DNA of 64,000 nucleotides from Bradyrhizobium sp. ORS 285 (GCF_900176205.1 NZ_LT859959.1:7181001-7245000); one strand, 5' to 3'; shown: positions 53,733 to 63,349, counted from the stretch's first letter. Program-made: numbers and translations. The notes: generated from the sequence alone by a model not told the origin.

Positions 53733-54203
53733 TTGTCCCAGTCGGCCTTACCCAAGACCAAGGCAACGACGACCAAGTCGGCGGCTACGAAATCAGCTAC
53801 CGCCAAGTCAGCGCGTAAGACTCCGACCCAAGATGCGGCCTTACCCGACGCCGGCAAGCCTGACGCGGATAAGACTCTGCGCACGATCCTCTCCCGCCTC
53901 GAGGACATGAAGGCGGAGGAGACGGTCACGATCGATCTTCACGGCAAATCGGCTTACTCCGACTACATGGTCATCACCACGGGCCGCTCGAACCGGCACG
54001 TCGGATCGATCGCGGAGAACGTCGCCAAAGGCCTGAAGGAAGCCGGAACGAAGAAGCTCCACGTCGAGGGGCTGCCCAATTGCGATTGGGTGCTGATCGA
54101 TTCCGGCGACGTGATCGTGCACGTGTTCAGGCCCGAGGTCCGTGAGTTCTACAACCTCGAGCGGTTGTGGACGCAGGGTCCGAACCCGGCCAAGACGGTC
54201 TAG
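53733..54203 (+). CDS. rsfS: Ribosome silencing factor RsfS
   Basis: The RsfS/Iojap domain spans about residues 45-150: LEDMKAEETVTIDLHGKSAY, DYMVITTGRSNRHV, GLPNCDWVLIDSGDVIVHVF and REFYNLERLW. It binds L14 and blocks subunit joining under starvation. The first 45 residues are a Thr/Lys/Ala-rich extension. The start is uncertain: AAAGGA at about 53702 is well placed for a CTG at 53718 rather than the TTG at 53733. It follows nadD as in many bacteria. Confidence 0.94.
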   Translation: MSQSALPKTKATTTKSAATKSATAKSARKTPTQDAALPDAGKPDADKTLRTILSRLEDMKAEETVTIDLHGKSAYSDYMVITTGRSNRHVGSIAENVAKGLKEAGTKKLHVEGLPNCDWVLIDSGDVIVHVFRPEVREFYNLERLWTQGPNPAKTV

Positions 54204-54258
54204 GCCGCCGAAGGCAGCGCCGGTGCGAATCGCGACGCGCACGTGCTAGGGCGTGCGC

Positions 54259-54741
54259 ATGCGCCTGATCGTGGTCGCCATCGGCCGATTGAAGCAGGGT
54301 CCCGAGCGGGAGCTCGCGGAGCGTTACCGCGAGCGCTTCGACGACATCGGCCGCAAGCTCGGCTTTCGCGGCCTCGACATCCATGAGATCCCGGAAAGTC
54401 GCGCGCGCGACGCAGCGACCCGCATGGCCGAGGAGGCCGCGGCCATCGCCGCAGCCATCCCCGACAAAGCCGCCGTCGTCTGCCTCGACGAGCGGGGCCA
54501 GAACATCGACAGCACAACCTTTGCGGGCCATCTCGGCCGCTGGCGCGACCAGGGCATCCCGGCGACCGTCTTCGTGATCGGCGGCGCCGACGGACTTTCG
54601 CCGGAATTCCGGCGCAGAGCCAAGCTCGGGGTTGCTTTCGGCGCCGCGACCTGGCCGCACCAGATCGTCCGCGTCCTGCTGCTCGAGCAAATTTACCGTA
54701 GTGCTACGATCCTGGCGGGCCACCCCTATCACCGCGCTTGA
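54259..54741 (+). CDS. rlmH: 23S rRNA pseudouridine-1915 N3-methyltransferase
   Basis: The 160-residue SPOUT methyltransferase starts MRLIVVAIGRLKQGPERELA and contains VVCLDERGQNIDSTTFA, FVIGGADGLSPEFR and LGVAFGAATWPHQIVRVLLL, the trefoil-knot SAM site. It ends YRSATILAGHPYHRA, the family C-terminus. Normal length. GTG 54253 is an alternative start. Confidence 0.97.
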   Translation: MRLIVVAIGRLKQGPERELAERYRERFDDIGRKLGFRGLDIHEIPESRARDAATRMAEEAAAIAAAIPDKAAVVCLDERGQNIDSTTFAGHLGRWRDQGIPATVFVIGGADGLSPEFRRRAKLGVAFGAATWPHQIVRVLLLEQIYRSATILAGHPYHRA

Positions 54742-54774
54742 ATCAGGGACGATGGGAGCACAATAAGGACCTCG

Positions 54775-56145
54775 ATGTTCGCCGCGCGGCCTCCCATTCG
54801 CACCTTGATGTCCGTCCGCCGCGGCCGGGCGTGCCACGCGTCGCTAATCGCGCTGATGATCGCCCTGCCGGTCATCCCGGCAGTCGCGCAGAACGGACTT
54901 CGCCCGTCGATCTCAGGCGCGACACCGCAAAACCCGCCGACGCCGGAGCAGCTCAAGCAGCGCGAACAGGAGCTCGAGGCTGCGCGCGCCGCGCAAAAGG
55001 CCGCAGCCGAGGCGCAGGAGCGGCTCAAATCCGACATCGCGTCGCTCGGCGAGGATCGCGGCAAGCTCAATCAGCAGCTGATCGACGTCGCCGCGCAGGT
55101 GCGCACCGTGGAGACCCGCGTCGGCGAGGCCGAAATCCGGCTGCGCGGGCTCGATGGCCGCGAGCAGGACCTGCGCACCTCGCTGGAGGCGCGGCGCACG
55201 GAGATCATCGAGGTGCTGGCCGCGCTGCAACGCGCCGGCCGCCGCACACCGCCGGCCTTGCTGGTCCGGCCCGAGGACGCGCTGCAATCGCTGCGTACCG
55301 CCATGCTGCTGGGCTCGGTGATTCCCGAGATGCGCGGCCGTGCCGAAAAGCTCTCGACCGATCTCGGCGAACTCGTCGCGATCCGCAAGACCATTGCCTC
55401 CGAGCGCGACAAGCTCGCCGGCGATCGCGACAGGCTGAGGACCGACCAGACCCGCCTTGCCGCCCTGGTGGAGGAGCGCCAGCGCAAGCAGGCCTCCGCC
55501 GAAAAGGACATGGAAGCGGAGAGCGCCCGCGCCGCCGTGCTCGCCCAGCAGATCGACTCGCTGCAGAGCCTGATCACGACCATGGAGCTCGACCTCAAGA
55601 GCGCCGCCAAGGCCGCGTCGACGGCGAGCCTGCAGGGCGTCCCGGTCAACGCCAAGCCGGACGCAAATGCGCTGCGCAACCCCGCGCGCAAGGCGCCGGC
55701 AATTGCGTTCGCCTCGACCAAGGGGATGCTGACCTATCCGGTCAACGGCAACAAGATTCGCGAATTCGGCGCGTCAGACGGCGCCGGCGGTTCCGATAAA
55801 GGCATTTCTTTGGCAGCCCGGCCCGGCGCCCAGGTCACAACCCCGTGTGATGGCTGGGTTGTTTATGCCGGCCCCTTCCGCAGCTACGGACAACTCTTGA
55901 TCCTCAACGCCGGTGGCGGGTATCATGTCCTGATCGCCGGGATGGAGCGCATTTCCGTCAACATCGGGCAGTTTGTTCAGACGGGAGAGCCGGTCGCGAC
56001 CATGGGTACAACGTCCCAAGTCGCCTCCATTCTCGCAACGAATGCGAGTCAACCAGTGCTCTATGTCGAGTTCCGCAAGGACGGCACTCCAATCGATCCA
56101 GGCCCATGGTGGGCCGCAAATGAAGGCGAAAAGGTACGCGGATGA
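54775..56145 (+). CDS. envC: EnvC-like murein hydrolase activator
   Basis: The 456-residue protein has a signal peptide (ending AVAQNG, about residue 40), long coiled coils (about 55-110 and 180-285), and a C-terminal LytM domain (about 330-450). In that domain the HxxxD zinc motif is replaced by SDKGISLAA, so it should not cut peptidoglycan itself but activate amidases at division, as EnvC does. It overlaps ctpA by 4 bp (ATGA). Confidence 0.88.
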   Translation: MFAARPPIRTLMSVRRGRACHASLIALMIALPVIPAVAQNGLRPSISGATPQNPPTPEQLKQREQELEAARAAQKAAAEAQERLKSDIASLGEDRGKLNQQLIDVAAQVRTVETRVGEAEIRLRGLDGREQDLRTSLEARRTEIIEVLAALQRAGRRTPPALLVRPEDALQSLRTAMLLGSVIPEMRGRAEKLSTDLGELVAIRKTIASERDKLAGDRDRLRTDQTRLAALVEERQRKQASAEKDMEAESARAAVLAQQIDSLQSLITTMELDLKSAAKAASTASLQGVPVNAKPDANALRNPARKAPAIAFASTKGMLTYPVNGNKIREFGASDGAGGSDKGISLAARPGAQVTTPCDGWVVYAGPFRSYGQLLILNAGGGYHVLIAGMERISVNIGQFVQTGEPVATMGTTSQVASILATNASQPVLYVEFRKDGTPIDPGPWWAANEGEKVRG

Positions 56146-57494
56146 TGCGTAAGACTTCGGTAATTCTCCTGAGCGCGGCCACCGGTGCGGCACTGACCCT
56201 GTTCGTGTCGCAACCGCGCGCGGTGTTGATGGGATCGACCGCGCGCGCCGCGACCTCCGATACCTATCGCCAGCTCAACCTGTTCGGCGACGTGTTCGAG
56301 CGGGTGCGCAGCGACTATGTCGAGAAGCCCGACGATTCGAAGCTCGTCGAATCCGCGATCAGCGGCATGCTTTCCGGCCTCGATCCGCATTCGAGCTACA
56401 TGGATGCGAAGAGCTTCCGTGACATGCAGGTGCAGACCCGCGGCGAGTTCGGCGGCCTCGGCATCGAGGTCACGATGGAGGACGGCCTGATCAAGGTGGT
56501 GTCGCCGATCGACGATACGCCGGCGTCCAAGGCCGGCATCCAGGCCAACGACATCATCACCAATCTCGACGACGAAGCCGTGCAGGGCCTGACCCTCAAC
56601 CAGGCCGTCGAGAAGATGCGCGGTCCGGTTGGCACCAAGATCAAGCTGAAGGTCATGCGCAAGGGCGCCGACAATCCGCTCGACGTCACGCTGACCCGCG
56701 ACAACATTCGTGTCCGCTCGGTGCGCTCGCGCCCGGAGAGCGACGACATCGCCTATATCCGCATCACCACCTTCAACGAGCAGACCACCGAAGGCTTGAA
56801 GAAGAGCATCGCGGATCTGCAGGGCTCGATCGGCGACAAGCTCAAGGGCTACATCATCGACCTGCGCAACAACCCGGGCGGCCTGCTCGAAGAGGCCGTG
56901 ACGGTGTCGGATGCGTTCCTGGAGCGCGGCGAGATCGTGTCGACCCGCGGCCGCAATGCCGAGGAGACGCAGCGCCGCTCGGCGCATGCCGGCGACCTCA
57001 CCAAGGGCAAGCCGGTCATCGTGCTGATCAACGGCGGCTCGGCTTCGGCCTCGGAGATCGTGGCGGGCGCACTGCAAGACCACAAGCGCGCGACCCTGGT
57101 CGGCACGCGCTCGTTCGGCAAGGGCTCGGTGCAGACCATCATCCCGCTCGGCGCCGGCAACGGCGCGCTGCGCCTGACCACCGCGCGCTACTACACGCCG
57201 TCCGGCAAGTCGATCCAGGCCAAGGGCATCGTGCCCGACATCGAAGTCCTGCAGGACGTGCCCGAGGAGCTGAAGTCGCGCACCGACACCAAGGGCGAGG
57301 CTTCGCTGCGCGGCCACCTCAAGAACGACGGCGACGAGAAGACCGGCTCGCAGTCCTACGTGCCGCCGGATGCCAAGGACGACAAGGCGCTCAAGATGGC
57401 GGCGGACCTGCTGCACGGCATCAAGAACAGCGCCAATACGCCCGCGCCGACCGAAAAGGCTGCTGCCGACAAGCCAGCCAAAGCAGCCAACTAA
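56142..57494 (+). CDS. ctpA: C-terminal processing peptidase, S41 family
   Basis: The 450-residue protein has an N-terminal export signal, a PDZ domain (about 95-175, GEFGGLGIEV and ASKAGIQANDIITNL) and an S41 protease core with catalytic Ser302 in NGGSASASEIVAG and Lys327 in TRSFGKGSVQT. It cleaves C-terminal regions of periplasmic proteins. The tail is Ala/Lys-rich. It overlaps envC and ends at a strong terminator. Confidence 0.96.
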   Translation: MMRKTSVILLSAATGAALTLFVSQPRAVLMGSTARAATSDTYRQLNLFGDVFERVRSDYVEKPDDSKLVESAISGMLSGLDPHSSYMDAKSFRDMQVQTRGEFGGLGIEVTMEDGLIKVVSPIDDTPASKAGIQANDIITNLDDEAVQGLTLNQAVEKMRGPVGTKIKLKVMRKGADNPLDVTLTRDNIRVRSVRSRPESDDIAYIRITTFNEQTTEGLKKSIADLQGSIGDKLKGYIIDLRNNPGGLLEEAVTVSDAFLERGEIVSTRGRNAEETQRRSAHAGDLTKGKPVIVLINGGSASASEIVAGALQDHKRATLVGTRSFGKGSVQTIIPLGAGNGALRLTTARYYTPSGKSIQAKGIVPDIEVLQDVPEELKSRTDTKGEASLRGHLKNDGDEKTGSQSYVPPDAKDDKALKMAADLLHGIKNSANTPAPTEKAAADKPAKAAN

Positions 57495-57533
57495 GCCTGC
57501 GAACTCAGCAGCGGACGAATATCCGATTTCAAG

Positions 57534-57562
57534 GGCGGCCTTCGGGCCGCCCTTTGCTTTAG
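57534..57562 (+). terminator. Rho-independent terminator after ctpA
   Basis: GGGCGGCC-TTCG-GGCCGCCC (57534-57553) is a perfect 8-bp stem with a UUCG tetraloop, followed by TTTGCTTT. Confidence 0.88.
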
Positions 57563-57665
57563 GGGAGGCCTGCCGGGGCTCCGCCGATCTACGGGCTTGC
57601 GGACACTGCGCCTGCACCCGAATCCACGCCGTGGTATCGTTGACCCGATTGATTCGGGAATTTCG

Positions 57666-58871
57666 ATGACAGAGACGGCCGATGAGCTGAGCGCCCCGCT
57701 CGGGCAGACGGAAAAGCGTCGCAGGCGCCGCATTCGGCTTCCCTTCACGGCGCTGCAGGCCCTTGCCATGCTGCTCGGCCTGTTCCTGGTCGTGTTCGGC
57801 GGCTTCGCCATGTTCAGCGATAATCCGCTCGGCGGCGAGCCTGTCGCCCGGGTCGCCATCAATGAGGGCGCCAAGCCTGACGACAAGGCGGCAAAGCCCG
57901 AGACCAAGCCCGACGCAAAAGCCGAGCATGGTGCGGCGGCAGCCAAGCCCGAGGGCGAGCGCAAGACGATCACCATCATCGACGGCTCCAGCGGCGCCCG
58001 CCAGGAAGTCGCGATCGGCACCGGAGGCGACGCTGCCGAACCAGGATCCACCGCTCCGGCCAGCCAGATGCCCGGCGTCGATCCGCGCCTCCTCGAAAAG
58101 TCCCGCTACGGCGTGATCCCGGTGATGGCCGACGGGTTGAAGCCGTTCACGGCCTATGCGGCGGACGCCGACCGCGCCAAGGCGGCGCGGATGCCGGCGG
58201 TCGCGATCGTGATCGGCGGGCTCGGCGTCGGCGCCGCCAAGACCGTCGATGCGATCATGAAACTGCCCCCGGCGGTGACCCTGGCCTTCACGCCCTACGG
58301 ATCCGATCCGACCAAGCTGGCCGAACGGGCCCGGGCGCAGCGCCACGAGATCCTGCTGCAGGTACCGATGGAGCCCTACGACTATCCCGACAACGACCCC
58401 GGACCGCAGACGCTGCTCGCGACGCTCGGACCCGACCAGAACATCGACCGCCTGTTCTGGCATATGAGCCGGTTGCAGGGTTATGTCGGCATCGGCAATT
58501 TCATGGGCGCGCGCTTCGTCGCAACTGAGGCGGCGATGCAGCCGATCGTGAACGAGGCCGCCAAGCGCGGGCTGGCGCTGTTCGACGATGGCGCGGCGCC
58601 GCGCAGCGTGGCTGCGTCGCTCGCCACGGGCCGCGCGATGCCCTTTGCCAAAGGCGACGTCGCCATCGACGCGGTGCCGACCTCGGTCGAAATCGACAAT
58701 GCGCTGGCCAAGCTGGAGAGCCTCGCCAAGGAGCGCGGGGTCGCCGTCGGCACGGCCTCGGCGCTGCCGGTCTCCATCGACCGCATCGGGACCTGGATCA
58801 AGGGACTCGATCGCAAGGGCATTCTGCTGGTGCCATTGACAACCGCGATGCTCAAATCAAAATCGAACTGA
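57666..58871 (+). CDS. Divergent polysaccharide deacetylase (YibQ-like)
   Basis: The 401-residue protein starts MTETADELSAPLGQTEKRRR and has one N-terminal membrane helix (ALAMLLGLFLVVFGGFAMF), a charged Ala/Lys/Glu linker, then a domain with VAIVIGGLGVGAAKTVDAIM, LLQVPMEPYDYPDNDPGP and GVAVGTASALPVSIDRI. This is the divergent deacetylase family found next to envC in other proteobacteria. The catalytic Asp-His motif of true deacetylases is not evident. Confidence 0.85.
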   Translation: MTETADELSAPLGQTEKRRRRRIRLPFTALQALAMLLGLFLVVFGGFAMFSDNPLGGEPVARVAINEGAKPDDKAAKPETKPDAKAEHGAAAAKPEGERKTITIIDGSSGARQEVAIGTGGDAAEPGSTAPASQMPGVDPRLLEKSRYGVIPVMADGLKPFTAYAADADRAKAARMPAVAIVIGGLGVGAAKTVDAIMKLPPAVTLAFTPYGSDPTKLAERARAQRHEILLQVPMEPYDYPDNDPGPQTLLATLGPDQNIDRLFWHMSRLQGYVGIGNFMGARFVATEAAMQPIVNEAAKRGLALFDDGAAPRSVAASLATGRAMPFAKGDVAIDAVPTSVEIDNALAKLESLAKERGVAVGTASALPVSIDRIGTWIKGLDRKGILLVPLTTAMLKSKSN

Positions 58872-58954
58872 ACGCGCGTTCGCCGCCGTGACGGCGACGT
58901 GAGGCGGGGCCTGCGCGACGATGCGCCGGGGCACCGCAGGAAGGCCGAGACGGA

Positions 58955-59461
58955 ATGACGCGCTACGAGGACCTGCCCTACCGCACCTGCGTCGGCATCG
59001 CGCTGATCAACTCGGAAGGGCTGGTGTTCATCGGTCGCCGTGCCGGCGGCATCGAGCATGTCGACGACACCCATGTCTGGCAGATGCCGCAGGGCGGCGT
59101 CGATCCGGGCGAGGACGCCTGGGAAGCCGCCAAGCGCGAGCTGTATGAGGAGACCAGCGTCCGCTCGGTCGAGAAGCTGGCCGAGATCGACGACTGGCTG
59201 ACGTACGACATTCCCCGCACCGTCGCCGGCCGGGCGTGGAAGGGCCGCTATCGCGGCCAGCGCCAGAAATGGTTCGCGCTGCGCTTCACCGGCAAGGACG
59301 CCGAGATCGACGTCGAGCGTCCCGGCGGCGGCCACCACAAGGCCGAGTTCATCACCTGGCGCTGGGAGCCGATGCAGAACCTGCCCACGCTGATCGTGCC
59401 GTTCAAAAGGCCGGTCTATGAGCGCGTGGTCAAGGAATTCACGCCTCTCGCCGGCACCTGA
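58955..59461 (+). CDS. rppH: RNA pyrophosphohydrolase
   Basis: The 168-residue Nudix protein carries the full box [20 protein letters not shown] with TSV, preceded by VWQMPQ and followed by [15 protein letters not shown], the RppH signature. It removes pyrophosphate from 5' ends of RNA to trigger decay, or cleaves dinucleoside polyphosphates. A paralogue lies 137 bp downstream. Confidence 0.95.
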   Translation: MTRYEDLPYRTCVGIALINSEGLVFIGRRAGGIEHVDDTHVWQMPQGGVDPGEDAWEAAKRELYEETSVRSVEKLAEIDDWLTYDIPRTVAGRAWKGRYRGQRQKWFALRFTGKDAEIDVERPGGGHHKAEFITWRWEPMQNLPTLIVPFKRPVYERVVKEFTPLAGT

Positions 59462-59598
59462 TCAGCTCTCGCGGGCGCCTCGCGACGCGCGGGCCAAACC
59501 GTGCCATACGCTTGCACTGCAAAGAATCTCTGCAGATCCGTCGCGACAACGCCGCGACGCTGCGTTGCTATGCGTGACGAAGTCCCCCGGATGCGAGC

Positions 59599-60096
59599 AT
59601 GACCGAAACCAGACCCTATCGCCCGAACGTCGGCATCGCGCTGCTCAATGCCGAAGGCCTCGTCTTCCTCGGGCGCCGCTTCCGCGACGATGGACCGGAA
59701 ATCGTGCTGCCCGGCCTGGAATGGCAGATGCCGCAGGGCGGCATCGATCCGGGCGAGGACCTGCAGGCGGCGGCGCGGCGCGAGCTGTGGGAGGAGACTG
59801 GCATCCGCGACGCCGACATCCTCGCCGAGAGCGATTGGCTGACCTACGAATTTCCGCCGTTCACGGATCCGAACCACCGGCTCGCGGGCTTTCGCGGCCA
59901 GCGCCAGAAATGGTTCGCGATGCGCTTCACGGGCCGCGAGGCCGACATCGACCCGGTGACGCCGCGCAACGGCCAGCCGGCCGAATTCGACGCGTGGCGC
60001 TGGGAGCGGCTGGCACGCGTGCCGGAGCTGGTGGTGCCATTCCGGCGCGAGGTGTACCGCGCGGTGGCAGAGGCGTTTGCGCATCTGGCGGGATAA
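59599..60096 (+). CDS. RNA pyrophosphohydrolase paralogue
   Basis: The 165-residue Nudix protein matches its upstream neighbour along its length: Nudix box GGIDPGEDLQAAARRELWEE with TGI, EWQMPQ and [14 protein letters not shown]. The two proteins differ in the loop before the box, where this one has RDDGPEIVLPGLEW. Both boxes are intact, so both should be active hydrolases; substrate preference may differ. Confidence 0.9.
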   Translation: MTETRPYRPNVGIALLNAEGLVFLGRRFRDDGPEIVLPGLEWQMPQGGIDPGEDLQAAARRELWEETGIRDADILAESDWLTYEFPPFTDPNHRLAGFRGQRQKWFAMRFTGREADIDPVTPRNGQPAEFDAWRWERLARVPELVVPFRREVYRAVAEAFAHLAG

Positions 60097-60194
60097 GTGG
60101 ATAAAGTACAAGGCGAGTACAAGATACGAAGTGAGTGAACCAAGTACGAGGAAATGATCGGCGCGCTGCCAGATGCAGCGCCCTCTCCCCTTGT

Positions 60195-61382
60195 TAGGGC
60201 TTTGCGCAATTGCAGCTTCGTGATTCGATGATTTTATCGTGAGTCGGGGCGAAAATCATGGTCGAGCGCAATGTCGGACAGATGAGCCTGGCGGACAGCT
60301 TGGTTCGTAAGTCGCGAAGCAGCATCCTGGACGAAGTCGGCGCTGTGGTGGACTGGGCGCCGTTGCGGTCGCTGCTCGGCAAGCGAGGTGGCGACGGCGC
60401 TGGTAACAGCAGCTATCCGGCGGAGGTCCTGCTGCGGTGTTTGCTCGCCGGAATCTGGCACAATTTGTCCGATCCGGCGCTGGAAGCTGCCATTGCGGAC
60501 CGTCTGTCGTTCCGTCGCTTTGTCGGCCTCAGCCTGCACGACCGCACGCCGGATCACACCACGCTGTGGCGGTTCAGGCAGGAACTTGCCAAGGATGGAC
60601 TGATTGAGAAGATATTCGAGGAGATCAACCGTCAGTTCGAAGCCAAGCATCTGATCTTGAAGCAGGGCACCCTCGTGGATGCCTCATTGATTCCGGCTCG
60701 TGCGAGACCGCCTCGAAAAGCGTCCAAAGAGCGAGAGGAGACCTCGCCAAAGCCCTCTGTCGACCCCGATGCGAAGTGGGGAAAGAAAGGCAAAAAGAGC
60801 GTGTTCGGCTATAAGATCCACACCGGCGTGGATGCGGGTCACACGATCATTCGCCGCATTCATATGACGGATGCCTCGGTCACGGACACCAAGCCCGCGG
60901 ATCGGCTGTTCTGCGGTGACGAGAAAGCGGTTTATGGCGATCAGGCTTACTACACCCATCGCCGGCATGCGCGCCTGAAGAAGGCTGGCATCAAGGACCG
61001 TTTGATGCACCGGGCGAACAAGCATCACGCACTTACAGCCCGGCAAAAGCAGCGCAATAAATTGATCGCAAAGGTGCGCGCAGAGGTTGAAAGACCCTAT
61101 GCGGTTCTCAAGGAACAATATGGTCTGCGGCGCATGCGCTTCTTCAATTACACGCGCAACAAGGTCCAGGTTGTTCTTGCTTGCTGTGCCTACAATCTAC
61201 GTCGCGTCGCGGGTATCCTATCCTCACCACGGGAGAGGCATGCCTGCGGATGAAAAATCATGGGGATGGGCACGCAGAATGCCGCCATAGCAGCCGGTCT
61301 CGGCCAAACGACAGAGGCCGACCGCCTTCAAAAAAGCCCACGAGGCTAGATCAGCCTCAATCACCTCTTTGCGCAAAGCCCT
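60195..61382 (+). mobile_element. IS5-family insertion sequence
   Basis: A transposase gene is bounded by inverted termini AGGGCTTTGCGCAA (60196-60209) and TTGCGCAAAGCCCT (61369-61382). The hexamer CCTTGT flanks both sides (60189-60194 and 61383-61388) and is probably the target duplication. Length of about 1.19 kb fits the family. Confidence 0.88.
60258..61253 (+). CDS. IS5-family DDE transposase
   Basis: The 331-residue protein has the N-terminal DUF772-type region (YPAEVLLRCLLAGIWHNLSD, RRFVGLSLHDRTPDHTTLWR), then the DDE core: first Asp in GTLVDASLIPA, second Asp in AVYGDQAYYT, and the Glu region ERPYAVLKEQYGLRRMRF. KSVFGYKIHTGVDAGHTIIR lies between. The open frame is intact, so the element may be active. 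Confidence 0.93.
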   Translation: MVERNVGQMSLADSLVRKSRSSILDEVGAVVDWAPLRSLLGKRGGDGAGNSSYPAEVLLRCLLAGIWHNLSDPALEAAIADRLSFRRFVGLSLHDRTPDHTTLWRFRQELAKDGLIEKIFEEINRQFEAKHLILKQGTLVDASLIPARARPPRKASKEREETSPKPSVDPDAKWGKKGKKSVFGYKIHTGVDAGHTIIRRIHMTDASVTDTKPADRLFCGDEKAVYGDQAYYTHRRHARLKKAGIKDRLMHRANKHHALTARQKQRNKLIAKVRAEVERPYAVLKEQYGLRRMRFFNYTRNKVQVVLACCAYNLRRVAGILSSPRERHACG

Positions 61383-61556
61383 CCTTGTGGGAGAGGGCAT
61401 GTGAGGCCTGTCGGCGAACGCGGTCGGGTGAGGGGTTCTCTCCACGAGCGCCATCCGCGGAGAGAACCCCTCACCCAACCGAGCTTGCCGAACTGTCCTA
61501 CATGCCCTCTCCCACAAGGGGAGAGGGCGCATCACGAGCACCGATTGTCTGCCGGA

Positions 61557-63239
61557 CTAATTATCCTCGACCGTGAACGGGCCGATCGCAATGACGCGGC
61601 AATCCTGATCGCGCGTGGCGCAATCGGCCAGCGCGCCGCCGATGGCGGTCTCCTCACGATCGCCGTTCAGGCCGTAGCCGGGATGGCCTGATGTTCCGAC
61701 CGCGATCGCATTCCAACCCGAGCTTGCGGCGGCGAGACGGCGCGCGACCTCATCGCGGGACTCGGCTGCGATCGCCGTGTGGCTGGCGACGTGGAAGAAG
61801 CCGGTCGCCTTCATCACCGTCGGCACCGGCACCACGAACGTATCGTCCAGCGCCACGATGATGCAGGCGGTTCCGGCCTGCGCGCCGCAGGCCTCGAGAT
61901 TGCGCCGGACCACGTCGTCGACCAGCTCGCCGCCGACGCTGAAGAAGAACTGTCCGCCCGGCCCGAGCGCGATCGCCTTGGTGCGCCGTGCGGGGCCGTA
62001 ATTCGCCGCCAGGCGGTCGCGACCGGTATCACGAATCAGCGGCATGTCCGACGCACTGAAGGCCCGCTCTGTGAGCGGGTCGTGACGCACCCAGGGCTGG
62101 GCCGGCAAAGGCGGCCTGCTATGGGCGTAGACGACGTCGTCGCCAACGGCATAGAGCTCGCATTTGCGCGGGCCGTTCGAGGCTTCGGCCCGCTGCTGGC
62201 ACTGCTCCAGCGCCGCTGTCTTCGCGGCCTCCTCGCTGGCCTGTCCGGTGACATAGGCGCTGACGCCGTTGATGGTGGTCGCGAAGGCCTTGTGTGCCGG
62301 AGCCGGGGCATAGTCGCGCGCAAGCGCGATGCGGGTACGCTCGCTGACGAACGGCACGGCGTCGGGGGCGAACTTCTCGGTCGCGGCCGTCGTCGTCGAT
62401 GGTGAGGGTGCGGGCTGCGATACTAAAGGCGCCGGGCTGGGTTGCCCGGCCGCCGTAGGCGTCGATGCAGGAGTTGACGAGGCCGCGCCCGGCGACGCCG
62501 GCTTGGCGGACAGCCGCGCCAGCGCTTCAGCCGCGGCCTTGGCCGCGTCGCGCTGCGCAGGCTTGGCGTCGCGGTAATCGAGATAGAAGGACGTCCCGGC
62601 AGCGATCGCGACCAGCGCACCGGCGGTCGCGGCCGCCGCGAGCAGCAGGCGTCGCACGCCGCCCAGCCGGCCCGCCTTCTTCGGCACCGGCGCGTAGGTG
62701 CCGTCCTCGCGACGCATGGCCACACGAAAGGCATGCACCGGGGTCGGGATGTTCTTCACCTCGCGCGCGCCCATATCGGCGAACTGCACCGACAGCTTGT
62801 TGGCAACCTGCTCATGCACCGCGCGCGAGATGCAGATGCCGCCGACATCGGCGAGTCCCTCGAGCCTGGCTGCAATGTTGACGCCGTCGCCGAGCAGATC
62901 GCCGTCGCGCTCGACGACATCGCCGATGGTGATGCCGATGCGGTAGCTCATCTGCCGGTTCGGCGGAAACGCCATGTTGCGCGTCCGCAGGCTCTCCTGG
63001 ATGTCGATGGCGCAGCGCACGGCCTCGACCGCGCTCGGGAACTCCGCGAGCACGGCATCGCCAGCGGTGTTGAAGATGCGGCCGCCGGCGCGCGCGATGA
63101 AGTCGTCGACGACTTCGCGGTACGCAGCGAGACGCCGCAGCGTCTCTTCCTCGTCCTCTGCAACAAGGCGCGAGTAGCCGGCGATATCGGCGGCGAAGAT
63201 CGCCGCGATCTTGCGCTTCAAAACGGTCTGCTCTGCCAT
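61557..63239 (-). CDS. Class III adenylate/guanylate cyclase with DUF4189 C-terminus
   Basis: The product is 560 residues from MAEQTVLKRKIAAIFAADIA. The cyclase domain (about 8-175) has the metal Asp in FAADIAGYSRLV, NTAGDAVLAEFPS with the second Asp, and GDGVNIAARLEGLA. A membrane helix (about 213-237) follows, then a Pro/Ala/Ser linker. Two or three Cys-containing repeats of DUF4189 type end the protein (ALEQCQQRAE, ADCATRDQDCRV). It likely makes cAMP in response to an extracytoplasmic signal. Confidence 0.85.
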   Translation of the reverse strand: MAEQTVLKRKIAAIFAADIAGYSRLVAEDEEETLRRLAAYREVVDDFIARAGGRIFNTAGDAVLAEFPSAVEAVRCAIDIQESLRTRNMAFPPNRQMSYRIGITIGDVVERDGDLLGDGVNIAARLEGLADVGGICISRAVHEQVANKLSVQFADMGAREVKNIPTPVHAFRVAMRREDGTYAPVPKKAGRLGGVRRLLLAAAATAGALVAIAAGTSFYLDYRDAKPAQRDAAKAAAEALARLSAKPASPGAASSTPASTPTAAGQPSPAPLVSQPAPSPSTTTAATEKFAPDAVPFVSERTRIALARDYAPAPAHKAFATTINGVSAYVTGQASEEAAKTAALEQCQQRAEASNGPRKCELYAVGDDVVYAHSRPPLPAQPWVRHDPLTERAFSASDMPLIRDTGRDRLAANYGPARRTKAIALGPGGQFFFSVGGELVDDVVRRNLEACGAQAGTACIIVALDDTFVVPVPTVMKATGFFHVASHTAIAAESRDEVARRLAAASSGWNAIAVGTSGHPGYGLNGDREETAIGGALADCATRDQDCRVIAIGPFTVEDN

Positions 63240-63349
63240 GTCACCACGCCCGCTCGAACGGCCGGGAGCATGCAATCAGATCTATCAGCACGCAACCCGC
63301 ATCCCTTGAAGTAGTCATCGCGAGACGCGGCGCGTTCGAACCGCCAAAC

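Larger units (their letters stand above)
60178..61530. repeat. 31-bp inverted repeat element interrupted by the IS
   Basis: Left arm is 60178-60194 joined to 61389-61402 once the IS and one CCTTGT are removed; right arm is 61500-61530, perfectly complementary over 31 bases. Inside is another 18-bp inverted repeat (61426-61443 and 61459-61476). The composition (CCCTCTCCCC, CTCACCC) links it to the repeats at 22.2 and 30.1 kb. Confidence 0.8.
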
